Shown: positions 25,601 through 37,900 of the stretch, in pieces
Layout of the letters: each line of letters starts with the position of its first letter
Position numbering within the stretch: position 1 is the first letter of the stretch
Assembly (NCBI GenBank): GCA_013397845.1
Contig: VZTG01004593.1
Location: 534,761-598,760, forward strand
DNA: 64,000 nucleotides
Origin: Melanocharis versteri
Lineage: Eukaryota; Chordata; Aves; Passeriformes; Melanocharitidae
Direction: 5' to 3'
The notes under the pieces: model-generated
Told to the model about the DNA's origin: nothing
Databases searched by the model: none
What the model saw: the letters and a program-made list of their open reading frames with translations, nothing else
Program-made: the position numbers and the translations under genes

Positions 25601-27324
25601 AGGAGAGTCCTCATTGTCCCTGCTTTGAGCAGGAGGTTGGGCTAGATGATCTCCGGAAGTCCCTTGTAACCTGAATCACCCTGTGATCATATGAGTTGGA
25701 CTGAAACAACCAACTGATTTTTGTTGTTGTTGTTGTGGATTACTCCATCCTTATCGAAACTTCAGCATCTTTTTGTTGCAGTCAGTTTGGGAAGGTGACA
25801 AACAAGCCACCCATAATTAATTCTTGGTACATATAGCTGTTCTTCTTCTTCAGTCAGCTTTTTGGTGAGAAAAGGGTAAAACTTGGAATATTTTCCTTAA
25901 AGTAATGATAATCTGAAAAATGTCTCAAGAGTGGGGTTTTTAAAGGCACTGACAGAGATACCTAAAGACAATCTGTCCAACAGCTAGTTTGATGGGAGTA
26001 ACATGCTGTGGGTAAGGCTAATTATGTAGTCAGGGAGGCTTTGCAACTCTAAAAAGTTTTACAGTATTAATATAAAGACTTTGAAAAATTTGCAAACATA
26101 ACAATTCTGACAGATAAAATTTTAAGATGAAAGATACCTACTGGGCTAAGAAACATCCATGGAAAAACACAGCAGTACTTGAAATTCAGGTTTAGTCCTT
26201 CAGTGTATTTCCTGTCTACTAAGACCATTTGACTAAGAAGCATAAATCATTCTCTTGCAAGTCAAATCTTGTAACTTCTCCAGGGTGAGGAATGTTTCTT
26301 GCATTTCAGATTGCTGTTCTGAGCAAAGCATTCAGAGTTTCTGTGGTCAGCAGCATGTGCTTTCCTGGGTTGACTGTTACTTATCCTTGTATCGATTGGT
26401 GAGGATGTAGGTGGTACTTAATGAATCTCTTGAACTGAACTGCAGAGCTTAATTAGGCACTAAATCCACACTATTTGCATAATCTTTTGTTTACTGGTAG
26501 ACTGGAAAATACATGCTCAGTCCCCATATACCTTCCTTGCTAATTGCTGTAGCAGATGCTCTAATGATAATAAAAGGAAACATTTTGTGGCAGTATTAAT
26601 TTTAGAGTTCTACAGTTACAATTTTTAAATTATTCCCTCTTAACTAGTTTGGGTTTTACCCAGTATGGCATAATGTGATCTATTCCCCTTGCACAAAAAA
26701 TATTTTAATATGCTGACACAAAGCTTGAAAATGTTTTTCTGAAACTTGGCAGGAAAAAATCGACCAAAATATCAATATTATCAAAATGTATTCCAAATAT
26801 CTTTTTTATATGCATACATATACAGTATATTTACATATTTTTTCTGGATACCTATATCTGTACCTACATCTTTAAATATATATTAAAGATATTTGAAATA
26901 TTAATATATATAAACAAAAATCCCAGACCTGGTAACATGATGCCACCTCCTGCAGCTAAGTTGTTAAAAGTCCTTTGACTTTGGGGTAATTTATAAACTC
27001 CCAATAGCTGAAGAATGTACAGGATAACCCACCCCATGTGTCTTTTTGTCTTAGTCTTTCTTGTCCAGGTTTCTCTCAGTGTGATGCACTATAATTGGCT
27101 CCCATAGAGAAGAAAACTATGAGAATCCAAGGATGTGTTTTTTGGGATTTTTTTTATTCCTTCAAAAATTTAGCTGGAACTAAAGCAAGCAAAATGTTTT
27201 AACTATTCACTAACTAATAGCTGTATTTTTCTTTTTCTTTTTTAGGGAATTCAAGCCAAAGTGTAGCAAGATCATCATCGACTTTGATTCAATTAACAGC
27301 AGACCAAGTCAAAAGCTTCTGTGA
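13551..27324 (+). CDS. DCTD: Deoxycytidylate (dCMP) deaminase, 5 of 6 coding exons
   Basis: The enzyme converts dCMP to dUMP, the substrate of thymidylate synthase. It is a zinc-dependent cytidine/deoxycytidylate deaminase; the family acts as a homohexamer regulated by dCTP (activator) and dTTP (inhibitor). The coding exons are 13551-13653, 14978-15113, 23891-24007, 25208-25304 and 27246-27324, all with GT/AG junctions and compatible phases. Together they encode residues 3-178, given that a missing exon supplies ATG-AG; 178 residues is the normal vertebrate length. The zinc site is complete: H84-A-E86 (histidine ligand and catalytic glutamate), then PCNEC with C110 and C113. The protein ends in SRPSQKLL. 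There are no internal stops or frameshifts, so the gene looks functional. The start exon is not visible and may lie in the N gap at 9796-9903. Confidence 0.97.
14978..15113 (+). CDS. DCTD: DCTD coding exon 3 (residues 37-81 plus 1 nt)
   Basis: Encodes [20 protein letters not shown], then the [11 protein letters not shown] segment and the TKYPY end. This is the beta-hairpin and substrate-loop part of the deaminase fold, near-invariant among vertebrates. The acceptor is tatttag and the donor is G|gtaagg. The following intron is phase 1. Confidence 0.97.
15114..23890 (+). other. DCTD intron 3 (8.8 kb)
   Basis: The largest intron of the gene, running from donor gtaagg to acceptor tttaatcag. It holds many short open frames but none with a recognised domain or credible exon structure, and no repeat family that I can name. 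A CTCF-like site lies at 17677-17690. A GC-richer stretch near 15780-16150 and another near 17920-18180 are not explained. Confidence 0.8.
17677..17690 (+). promoter_or_regulatory. Possible CTCF site in DCTD intron 3
   Basis: CTCCAGAGGGCAGG contains the CCAGAGGGCAG core, which fits most positions of the CTCF consensus (CCASYAGRKGGCRS). Upstream consensus positions are weaker. This is a sequence match only. Confidence 0.3.
23891..24007 (+). CDS. DCTD: DCTD coding exon 4, zinc-site exon
   Basis: Contains the whole catalytic signature. A split valine is followed by C-H-A-E (H84 zinc ligand, E86 proton shuttle), then [20 protein letters not shown], then [14 protein letters not shown] with C110 and C113 as zinc ligands. 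The acceptor is tttaatcag and the donor is G|gtaagc. The phase is 1 on both sides. Confidence 0.97.
25208..25304 (+). CDS. DCTD: DCTD coding exon 5
   Basis: Encodes [14 protein letters not shown] followed by [18 protein letters not shown], the conserved strand-helix after the zinc site. The acceptor is ttcttcag and the donor is AG|gtgaga. The reading frame is intact and the following intron is phase 2. Confidence 0.96.
25621..25690 (+). mobile_element. CR1 LINE 3'-end fragment
   Basis: Contains 'gagcaggaggttgggctaga' followed by tgatctccggaagtccctt, with a degenerate tgtgatcat terminus. This is the well-known 3' end of avian CR1 elements, in sense orientation, inside DCTD intron 5. It is only about 70 bp, which is typical 5' truncation. 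Confidence 0.8.
27246..27324 (+). CDS. DCTD: DCTD coding exon 6 and stop codon
   Basis: After the acceptor ctttttttag the exon completes a split arginine. It then encodes [25 protein letters not shown] and a TGA stop at 27322-27324. The [13 protein letters not shown] end is characteristic of vertebrate DCTD. Confidence 0.97.
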
Positions 27325-27744
27325 ATTATGTCTCATTAAGTCTTTAGAAGAGTGTGATTATCCTTTTCTAAAAAGCTGCTAATGCCTTTCATCTTGAAGT
27401 TACTTGCAACTTTTTAATGGTTTCTGTAGCTAAAGTAGACTTACAAGAAATCCAAGGCATAAAATGTCCCCCTCACTTCTTCTTGTCATGTGGAGTCTAA
27501 ATCTAGTTAAATTTTTTTATGCCTTTATCAAAACTGCTTAAAAAGTGGAGACACGTATATGAAACAATATATGTAAAGAAAACTGTTCTGATTCTTCCTG
27601 TATTCATCACCACATGCTCTGATGGGCTGTCAGCATAGATTTAGACTCAGTTTAACAGCAGTACTTGTAAGCAGTAGTACAGTTGGAATATGCCAATATA
27701 TGTTGATCTCTCTGTTGGATATGTGGATCTTAACAGTTGATCCT

Positions 27745-27750
27745 AATAAA
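27745..27750 (+). promoter_or_regulatory. Proximal polyadenylation signal
   Basis: Canonical AATAAA, 421 bp after the DCTD stop codon. It is the first such hexamer I noticed downstream of the gene. Confidence 0.55.
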
Positions 27751-28861
27751 GAACAAAAAGTGCTATCCATGCAAATGCTAATCTTCCAGCTAGCATAACA
27801 CTAATATTTAAAAGGTTTTACAGCTTTAAGAATGTGTGGCATTCTGCTTGTGTTACCCAACAAATCAAATTCTGATTTTTCTTTAATTGCTATCTGACAT
27901 TGCCATACTTGGGGAGGGTTGAGAGAGGAAGCTGTTCTGAGAATTGTCCATGCCTGAGTGAGCTTTACAGGTGCTTTCAAATCCTTGTTTTCCCAAAGAC
28001 TCCAGAATTTAAGGGGGTTGAGGGAGTAAATAATTTGGCTCTTTACCTTTGGGACTCTTACACTGAGTTTGTTTTCATGTGTAGAAGAAAAGAACTTTAT
28101 TGGTCTAAGCTGTTCCTAGGTAATCTAACATAGCTTAGTCTTAAACTCCACCTGAAGGTAACTGAATCATTTTTTGTCCTTTGAGAGAAATTGAAGATAC
28201 TCAACCCATATCCATATCTGTGCCAAAAGATGTAATTATGGTGTTAGCTTGTTTCCCAGTGCTGACATAGTACCTCCATTTTCATAAATGTTGCCTAAAA
28301 TAATATCCTTTTTAATTTTATCTTGAGATCTGGGAATAGATTTGAGTTCCTTTTCTCTAATTTGATTTTTAAAAATTAAATATGCCTAATGGCTTTGTTT
28401 AGATAACATTGGTGGTTGTTTGTTTTGTTTTTGTTTTTTTAATGTGGTTATACTTCAATGAGCTTTTATTTTCTCTACAAAAGCTTTGTTTCGTATTTTG
28501 GGACATTATGTAATTTGGCTTCATACCAGTATTATTAAAGTCTTATTAAAATCCACTACATTGAAGTAGACTCATTATTATAATATTAAGTCATGCGCTT
28601 GGCTCCAGAGCGCTGCTGTTCTTGCAATCATATGGAAAGCATATTTTGTGCATTTGTGATATTACATAAAGTATAATGTTCATGAACCATTTGACTACTA
28701 AAGGGATCACTGTAATGTATTATGTGTCCATTTATAAGATAATTTCTGAGTTTCTTTTTCCTACAGCTGTTTTCCACGTCAAAATTGGTCTGTGGCTTAG
28801 TGCCAGAAGAAATTTGCACATATGTGGGGGGAGGCGAGCATGAAATGTGAAAAATTACTTT

Positions 28862-28867
28862 AATAAA
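28862..28867 (+). promoter_or_regulatory. Distal polyadenylation signal candidate
   Basis: Canonical AATAAA in ttaataaaatg, about 1.5 kb after the stop codon. It could define a longer 3' UTR isoform. Confidence 0.4.
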
Positions 28868-28885
28868 ATGTCACTAAGCCAGTTT

Positions 28886-29604
28886 ATGCACATCATTTTC
28901 TTTGGTCTGAATTAGTAAGTAGAAGCATTTTGACTTATACGTGGCTGACAATAGGACAGAGGGGAGAGAAGAAGCAGCATTTTTGGGTTTTGCGGCAAAA
29001 TTGCTAATCTAAGTTCAGATTTAAAATGTACATGCATTGTGATTCAAGTTACTGTAAGTGTTTCATGTTAGGTCTTGGATACTGTGAATATGTAATGTGC
29101 ATAAAAACTTAAAAGTTTTTTGAACCAATATCCAGATGTGTTTAGGGAAGTACTTTTTTCTTTTATAAACTTTTTTTCCCCCCAGGACTTTCCTGGTTGT
29201 GTAACAAAAAAGCAGTACTGGAGAAAAGGACAGGATTTTAGAGTTCTCCTGATCAGGTTTTGATCTGATAGAGGCACGTACAAGATAGCAGAGTAATGGT
29301 CAGTTGACTCGGGCCAGTAAGTGGACTCTAATTTCCACAGCGACTTTATGGAAAGGGAAAAAGCATATGCACAATTCTTGAGGCAGCATGTGCTTAGTTC
29401 GAGGGTAATGTTTTAGAGCAAATCTTAAACAAGTTCTGATCCTTACTTTGTGCATGTCCAGAACTCTGTACACTTCTCAGGTTTTTTTGGTTTTGTTTTA
29501 ATGGTTCAGGAGATAGTGCTTTGACATCCGAATAAAGAACAGTAAATAGAAGAAACCAAGAAAACAGCTAAATACAATGAACTATATTTCTGCTGCTGAA
29601 GCTC
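28886..29604. other. Intergenic, no gene recognised
   Basis: AT-rich sequence downstream of the likely DCTD ends. Only short open frames are present, and no repeat family was recognised before the CR1 remnant at about 29605. Confidence 0.5.
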
Positions 29605-29795
29605 AAGTTCGAGATGAATAGAACCATTTGGACAGGAAGGATTTCTAGAGGGTATTTAGTCTTACCCCTTGCTGAAAGCACCATTGACTTACAAGTTAGA
29701 TCCAGCTGCTCAGGCCTTGTCCAGGTGAGTGTCTCCAAGAACAGATATTCTGCAGCCTTTTTGGTCAGCCATTCCAGTGCTTGATGCTCACTGAC
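29605..29795 (-). mobile_element. Diverged CR1 LINE fragment, antisense
   Basis: Read on the + strand, the sequence follows the order of a reverse-complemented CR1 3' region. It has a degenerate GAACCATTTGG..GGAAGGA terminus, then an ACCCCTTGCT..AGCA segment, then GTTAGATC..GCTGCTCAGG..CTTGTCCAG, then CATTCCAGTG..TTGAT. Substitutions and small gaps throughout indicate an old copy. Beyond 29795 the similarity is lost. Confidence 0.65.
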
Positions 29796-32700
29796 TCTCC
29801 TCCTCTGTGACACAGGCACTGCAACAGGATCCACACAGTGGATGCAAGGATCCAGGTGGATCCTGTTCTTCCAAGCTGCCTTCCATCCACTGGGCACTCA
29901 GCCAGCTGGGAGTTGCTCTGTTCCTGGTGCAGGCCTTCATCAAGTTTCCATCAGCTCATCCCTCCAGCCCCTACTCCAGCTGGGCTTTGAGCTCTTGGAG
30001 CCTGAGGCTTCACCCACGTGAAAGCGCACAGGTCCTTCTGTGGTTGCCAGCACCACTCCCATGGTAACCACCCCCCGGCCTGCCGGGGAACAGGAGCTGA
30101 CTGCAGCCTTCAGCAGGGATTGCTTGAAAAACCTGGTACAGCAACCTGGAAGGAGACTCTGGGGAGCACTTTGGTAGTTACTTTGGTACCATTAACTGGA
30201 GGAAGAAGGCACATTCAATAAAATGCTGAGATCTTATCCAGTTCAGTATAATGCTGTCTTAACAGTAAAATCTAAATCCTGCCAGCATCTAGATTTTCCT
30301 TGCAAATATTAGACCATTCCCTTGTCAGAAAACCCAAGGAACTGGCAGTCTTATTTACATAAATTTCATTTAAGAAAGGGTGGTTTCACAGGCTGGCATA
30401 CCTAGTAAAAGCATAATCTGCATCTTTGAAGCTTTGATCACTGACTGCATTTTATTGCTTCGTGTACTAGAAGTATTTTCACAAAGATTACAAAAAGTGT
30501 GCTGTGACCAGTACAGTTGTTCTGATTTCTCAAATAGCCTGGGATAACACTGGCAATGGCTCTGCATTGCTCAGCCTGAAAGCTCTATGTACATTACTGC
30601 AGAAGCTGCAGTAGTCCATCAGCTAACAAAATGAATCTTGCAGGGATTTTAAGCTGTTGAGAATGAGCAAAATGAATGAAAATTCTGGCTTGCCACCCTT
30701 AGCTTTTCTCTCTGAAGCTGGGTTGTAGGAGTCTTTATGCAAGTGAGTGAGGTGGGACAAGCACAGAGGCCTCACCTGATGCCCTGAAGCAGCAATTACA
30801 GGAGGCTTGGGCTAATTCTCACCTGGTGCCTGGAATAAGTTTATGAGCTGCAGCTGGGGCTGTGGGGAGCAGGTGGGCTTTAGGGAGCCAGGATATGGCT
30901 GTGGAGCAGCATGAGACTCATAAAGGAGCAGCCAGCAGTGCTCTAGTAATCCAGCAGGGTTGGTTTGGGTTGCTGCTGCACTGGGAGCACTTAGGAATGA
31001 GGTACAGAAGTGACCACAGCTGAAAGGCCATTTATTTGCAGCTGTTTCTTCTCAGTTGTAGGTAAGAAAAGGATTTATATAATAGAGGGCTGAAAGTGTG
31101 AGGTACCAACTCTTTCTCTCTTTAGTGGTGATGGCTCAAAGGGTTTGCACCACTGTAGCTTCTTTTAGCAGATTTATCTCCCTTCCCTTTAAAATCCAGG
31201 TTTATCTAATGTAAAACTCTCTCTGATTTGAGAACAGAGGGGTAAAACTTGTTTCAAGTGCTTAGTCTGCATCAACTTTGTGTTCTTAGCCTTGGGAACT
31301 ACTGAAAGGAACAGTGCAAAAGCACTGAACAGAGCTGACTGTCTAAGAAACCCTATATGAAACCTTTAAATCCATGTTCCCTTCCTTTTACATTTAATGC
31401 ACCTGTTTACTTTCCCTGGTTTGAAGGAAGGGGCGGGGGAAGGAAAGAGGGGGGGAAATTCATGAACTATCTCTGTCTCATTCAAAAAAACCCACTTTGT
31501 TCCTGGCATTTACAGCTCAGTTAAACAGCAGTGAAAGCTTTAATGAAGCATGTGGTTAATCAAGCTATGGAAGAGTGCAGCATTTGATTTTTTTTTTTCT
31601 GGAGTAAGAGCTTAATCGCAGCAGCTTGCTTCCTAACATTGCTCATCTTCAGGAGCAGTGGATTTATGTCGTCTGAATGCTTCAAAGACACTGATGCGGC
31701 TGAGCTTTGAACCCCTTCCCTGCTGAGGAAGAATCCCAGGAGGAAGGTGCCTTGGGCAGCTCCATGCCTGGAAGGCATCACCAGATAATTGTGGCGGGAG
31801 GGCTGCTGCCTGTCACTCCGGATAACGAACGAGAAGGCCACCATCCTTCTCTGAACTGTGCAGCAGAAGGGCAACACTTAAAACGGAGATATATGTGACA
31901 GGGTACATGAATTACAGGCATTTGTTTTGTGCACCTCCCTGTTTTTTTTTGTGGTTTTTTTCTTTTTGGAAGGAATTAAGGAGTAGGGGTTGGAATGGGA
32001 AACTGCTACTTCTGCCTTATGCTTTTAGATTTGTGCTGGAAAATCATGCCTCTGTCAGGGCACTCCCCTGGCTAAATATGAGGCAAAAGGAAGAAAATCA
32101 AGCTCTATGTGCTGGATTTTTAGTTGTTGACATTATTTACTGTGCTCTTAGAAACCCTGCCCTAAGGAGAATGAGAATAATGTGCTCCAGCAGCAAAATA
32201 TGCATAATAAAGAAGCAATTGCCTACGGTTTCCTGGGATTTCTTACTCAGTTCTGTACCTCCCTATCCCTCCATTGTTTCAAGCTAATGTGTACTTCAAT
32301 TCTGCCATGCAAATATTCAGGAAGGCTCCCTGCACCAAAGGAGAGGAAACGAAATATATTCAAATCCCTGCTTCAGAGGCATAAGTTGTGTCTTGGTTTG
32401 CCAGAGACCTGGGTACATTCTTTAGCTGGCTATGTAACTCTGCTGTTGCTGCTTGTTGACTCGTGCACAAGTCTTTTATGTGGCATATCTTGTTGTGAGA
32501 GGGTTTTCTTTCCTCCACTGTTCAATCAACTCTGACTGCTAATCAGAATGTTTCTGGGTAAACAGGACTGATTAAAATTAAAATTTTAATTTTGTGTTGT
32601 AAACAATATGACACTTTAATATTTTTTCCTGTTATTAGAGATACTACTAATAATGCATCTAGTGTTTTGTGGTGCGGTTTTCATATTTATTTCTTGAAGC

Positions 32701-34199
32701 ACTGACAAGTTTTACTTAAGAGCTTCACATTCAGATGCCAGGATTTTGTTTTCCATGTATTCTCTTTTTTCAAGGGTGACTGACTGTACTTAATTGTACT
32801 GGATTTGGATTTTTTTTTTTAATCTCGTGGAGAAGAAATGTTTCTCTGACGACTGGAGACATCACACTGTAACAAACAGACATATCGTGAATGCCTTAGT
32901 CTATGTGAATCTACTTGTTACTGTAACATTGCTTATCTAGCTTCTAGAGGAGAAAAACCAGGAGCTAGTTAGGTGTGGAAACACTGTAAAAGAGTGTTGG
33001 TCGTTTCTTGGAGACTTGCCCTGAGGGGAAGGACAGGGAGACCAGAAAGTCCCAAACAGCAAAACAAATTTGTGATGGGATGTTGAAGTCTGGAGATGAA
33101 AGGAAGAGAGAAAAAGAAGTGTGTGGTTGCATAAGAGGTCTGTTACCTGTCAGGAGCTGCAAGGCCAAAGGAAGCTAGTCTGGAAACAGGGTAGGGGGAA
33201 AGAACCTCCCTGTAATTTGGTGAAAAATAAATGGCGTAAGAAGGAGGGTGGAGAGTCTGAGTACATCACACAACCATGTTCTAAACGGAAGGAGTTTTCA
33301 AAGTGGCTAGGGAATATGTATGCTGAAAATCCCTGTTTCTCTTGTGCTGACTGGAGTCATTTTCTTATGAATTGAACAGGCTTAGTTAGTGCCTCTAGTG
33401 TGCCTGGTCACCAAGAGATCACTGCAGAGCACGTGTGTGGTTGGTTTATGGGAGTACACTGAAATTCCTGTGTAGGCTGGATGCAGCTGGGCTACAGCCT
33501 CTGTTCCAGGGAGTCCCACAGACAGTGACTCCAGGGACTGCAGAGGAGGGTGACTGTGTCCCACTGAGAGTCACATCTCTACCCTGAAAATAAAACTGAC
33601 CAGTAGATTTCACGGTGCAGGGGCCCCTGGTGATTTCCAGCTGTATGCTTTGACCACTGTCTCCTCCTCCCCTCCCTGCTCTCCTGCATCCTCTCACTGT
33701 CTCTTCCTGCAGACCCTGTCATCTCTCCCAGAGCCTCTTTCCCTCCAGAGATTTCTACAGCTATGCGAGCAAGAGGGCCGTGTGGCAGAAGGGGCAGGGA
33801 CATGGCCGTGGGTCAGCATGGGGCACTGTTCACCTGGCAGGGCTGTAGGTCTCTGCTCCTTCCATTGCCCTTCCCTGAAATACGGGTCTTACGGCACTAC
33901 AGCCACCTCCGCAGGGTCACTGTTGTGCGGAGAAGAGTGGGAGCCACGGCGAGCGCTTCCATCTGAGGGACGCTTCTCCTCTCCTAGGGCAACACCATGG
34001 TTCAGGCAGGATGGCTCCAGAAATAGGATGTCCCTACTGCTCCTCCCCTCATTGTTCACGCTGGCTCATCTTCCTGTGGGAAATGCTCCTGTATGAGCAC
34101 GGCTGAGGCAGGTCACTCCCCAGCAGGACACCTCTGCCTGAGGCTGGGCCTTTGGGATCCTCAGCACCCTAGGACTGACAAACCTGGAGAGAGGTCACT
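29796..34199. other. Intergenic, no gene recognised
   Basis: Noncoding sequence with mixed composition. The part at 33.4-34.2 kb is somewhat GC-richer, and its open frames (up to 148 codons at 33650-34096) overlap on both strands without any recognisable domain. A 20-bp AT-only perfect palindrome sits at 32574-32593. Nothing else could be named. Confidence 0.5.
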
Positions 34200-34903
34200 G
34201 ATCATAGAACCATAGAGTCATTAAGGTTGGAAAAGACCTTTAAGATGATGAAGTCCAACCATCAGCCTGGAACTACCAGCACCATATTCACCATTAAACC
34301 ATGTCCTCAAGTGCCATATCCACACATTATTTGAAGCCTTCTAGGGATGATGACTCCACCACTTCCATGGGCAGCCTGTTGCAGTGCTTTACAACCCTTT
34401 CTGCAATATTTTTTGCCCCTGATATGTAGCTTTCCTGGCACAGCTTGAGGCCATTTCCTCTTGTCCTGTCACTTATGACCTGGGAGAAGAGAGAAAACCC
34501 TACCTGCCTACAATTTCCTTTCAGGTAGTTGTAAAGAGCCAGAAGTTCTCCCCTGAGCCTCCTTTTCTCCACACTAAACAGCCCCAGATCCCTCAGGCAT
34601 TTCTCATAAAATTTGAGCTCCAGACCCTTCACCAGCCTCACTGCCTTTCTCTGAACTCACTCCAGCACCTCAAATGTCTTTCTTGTAGTGAGGGGCCCAA
34701 AGTGGAAGACAGCACTCGAGGTGTAGCATCACCAGTGCCAAGTGCAGAGGGATAATCACTGCCCTGGTCCTGCTGGCCATGCATTCCTGATACAAGCCAA
34801 GATGCCACTGGCCTTCTTGGCCACCTGTGCACAATGCTGCCTCACGTTCAGCCAGCTGTCATCCAGTACCTCCAGGTCCTTTTCCACCAGGAAAAATGTC
34901 TGG
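34200..34903 (-). mobile_element. CR1 LINE, 5'-truncated, ~0.7 kb
   Basis: The 3' terminus lies at the left (atcatagaaccatagagtca, then ttaaggttggaaaagacc on the + strand), so the element runs on the minus strand. It retains the end of the CR1 reverse-transcriptase ORF: a VEKDLEVLDDSWLNV segment, then AKKASGILACIRN, then after frameshifts LFSVEKRRLRGELLALYNYL, SDRTRGNGLKL and RVVKHCNRLPMEVVESSSLE. The coding remnant sits in several frames (open frames 34756-34944 and 34327-34641), so it is dead. The 5' truncation is typical of CR1. Confidence 0.93.
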
Positions 34904-37900
34904 GCTGGTTCTTGCTGTGTGGCATAATAAAATGGTACTTTCATACATTTGGGTTGAACAAAAATCTTAATAGGCTGATCCCACTGTTCACTTCTGGCCA
35001 GGTCCTTTTCTGTTGATCAGAGCTTAGAGTGCAAGAAAAGCTGCACCTATCCTTTGCTGTGAGCTAGGTATCCTGTATAAGTGAGTGTGCATATTCCCCT
35101 TGCAGCTAAGATGAATATAGTACCACATATTTCCTGTTCATGACAGAAAAAAATATGTGCTTAACTATCCTTTAAGTCAGCAGGGCTAAAGCTAATGATG
35201 TACTTACATCCCTTCCTGACCCAAGGTCCATAAAGAGATGGAGCCTGATGTCCCTACTGGCATTCAAATATCTCCTTTCTGACAAAGTCTGAGAAAACAG
35301 AGCTTTACAGCTCAGTAATAAATATTCCGATTTGAGATTCTGCCCCCAAGTGGGGCTACACATTACCTGGATTGATTTTAAATGCACTTTTAGCTTAGAC
35401 TGAAGTTACTAAGGTATTCTTTCACATATCCCTGGTGGGGTTGGGAATGGACTGGGGAAGAGCAAAGGAGAGCTGTTTCAGGTCACGGTTTTCTCTAATG
35501 GTTAACTCCCTATAAAAGTCGAAATAACTGTGTGGAATTGGAGCTTCACTTTTGTTTTATTTCAACTGCTTTTTAAGGTTAAGGCAGAGCTACCAGTATG
35601 AGGCATGCAGGGCTGACTGACTTCACCTCAGGCAGAGGAGGAATATCGAGTAAGATGAATGATGTTTCTGAAAATTTGGCATTCAAGGGAGAGCAGGTCA
35701 TGCGTTCACACACCCAAATGTGTTTTCTTTCTAAAGAAAAATCTCCAAAAGAGAGAGAGGGCAGATTCTGATAACATCTGCAGGGGTTTTTTTTCTGTCT
35801 CTTCTTGGTTTTCTTTTATTTTTTTTTATCCCTCAGACAACTTCTGGTCCTGGTACTTAAAATTCTCTGGCAGTTATACCTAGGAATTTCCTCACCCATG
35901 TAGTTTTTACTGACTACAGAAAAAGGGTCCTTTCCAGGGTGCATGCCTATACACATGTAGCAGACACCTCTGGTCCCTGCTCCCCTCTGCTGTGCTGCCC
36001 AGGAATGCCTGCAGATTGGGGAGTAACATTCAGATGAGAGCAGTGAGCACTGTAAAAAGCATGTCAGCCTACATGGGTTGTCTGTTCTGATTTGAAAAAA
36101 TCTGTTGAAGGATGCAGCAGGGGAGACAGGCTGTGGAGAGGAACTTAGGAGGCCAACATCTAAAAAGGGAAGCCTCTCAAAAGAGCCAGGAGTTGTGTTT
36201 AAGGAAGGCAGATTGATCTCCTTGATGTCAGGCAATGAGACTAGACAGATGAGCAAAGTTTAAAAAAAAAAAGTTTATCTCTAACCCAGAGATAATGTTA
36301 AGACCACTGAGAAGTAGAGAATGAACAGAAATTGCATGCTTGGAGCCTTGTCCCTATGTGTTGCAGGGCATGCATACCTTGAATTTCAGTTTCTGGGAGG
36401 AGACTACAAATTGCGGGACAACGCCTGCCCCGGGGGCTGAGCAGAAGCTTCCCAGCTGTGCCCCAGCCTGGCATTTGCAGTGAACCCTCTGTGGCAGAAG
36501 GGAGAAAGCTCTCCCTGTGCTAGTGCTGAGGGTTAACATCGTTGTCTTCTCAGCTAGTGCACGGGTTTGCTGGGCAGGAGCCTGCAAGCTACAGGGAGGT
36601 TTGTTGTGGTTGCCCTCAGCATGCTGCCTGAGCCTGGGATAAACAAAATCAAAATCAGCGAGGACTTTCTGAGGGGTCGGTGACTTTTAGCTGCTGACAG
36701 AGAAGTTTGATTCTGTTTGCAAAGTGTAACTAAGGAGTGACTTGAGAGATGCTGGGTGGGACGTTATTAGGGCTCGGAAAAACACATTGAGACATTCCTG
36801 GTGCTCCTGGCTGCTACCCTCTGACCACCCTTGGACCAGGACTGTGCCTCTGGTTAGTGTTCTCCGGTGGGACCCCTGTCTGCTCCCAGCCCTGCCTTTG
36901 ACTTTGGCCAAATTTCTTGATCTCATTGTGTGTGTGTGTTTCCTTCCCAGTGAAACGTCTCCTTTCCTTTGAGATACTGGAAAGAGGGATCATAGAAGAT
37001 GGTGAAGGCTTTATAGTTATGACTCTATTCCTGCATCTGTATGGGTCACGCACAGTGCCACTACATCAAAATATGGCAAGGTCTTGCCTGTGAGTAACAT
37101 CAGGGTTCCTTGGATAAATGGAGACTACAGTTCTCTCTGCCTACTCTGCCATTTGCTTCTGGACATTTCTTTTCTGAGCTCAATTGAAATCCCAGGGTCA
37201 TAGTCTCATCAAGCTTAACTGAAAAATATTTTTTATATAGTTACAGAATGAGAAAACTTGTTCATCCAAAACCTGCTATAAGAAATAGCTTTAAATGAAA
37301 GATAACATAGTCTTCAAATGATTTTTTAAAAGACACAGGTATCAAAATCCACATCAGACAGTGAAGAAACTCAGTCTTCTGTAGTTGTTCAGGCACGTTG
37401 CATTAAATAGCTGTACCTACTGATGAAACAAATACATTTTGAAACTTGCTGTTTCCTTTTGTTATTTCTGATAGATTTTTATTGTAACAATAATTCTTTG
37501 TTACTAGTCATTTTACTGAAAGTAATACCGTACCAAGACTTTTTAATGGAGAAATTTAACATTTAAATTTCTGAATTAGCAAGTCTTAAAATTTAGCTTA
37601 AAAATGCAAAATAAAAACTTTTTTTTGCTCTGTCACTGATTCCTGATACCACCTAAATTCCTGAGTTTTGTTCTCATCGAGTAGCAGATAATATTTGAAA
37701 GACTAAACACATTTAAATGTGTGGGAATATTTTTGCCAAGAGGGCTTGGAAGGAAGAGGGACTGAGTGGGTTATTTGTGTGGGTGATGAGTTGATTAGAT
37801 AAAGTTTTAGGTTTTGCTTATGGAGTTACTCCAAAGCATAAAGTGGTTGATTTTTTCTCTTCCTTATTCCTTATCCTTTCATCGTATGCTTGCAACATCA

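Larger units (their letters stand above)
27325..28885 (+). other. DCTD 3' UTR (end uncertain)
   Basis: AT-rich sequence following the stop codon. AATAAA signals occur at 27745-27750 and 28862-28867, so the mRNA may end near 27.77 kb or near 28.88 kb, or use both sites. Sequence alone cannot decide between them. Confidence 0.6.

Noticed and set aside
26700..26920. Strongly AT-rich stretch in DCTD intron 5 as a possible structural element
   Set aside because: Short TA and ATTT runs only, ordinary for an avian intron.
33446..34096. Overlapping frames (148 codons plus, 83 and 74 codons minus)
   Set aside because: They lie in a GC-richer stretch with frames open on both strands. No recognisable motif or splice sites fit together.
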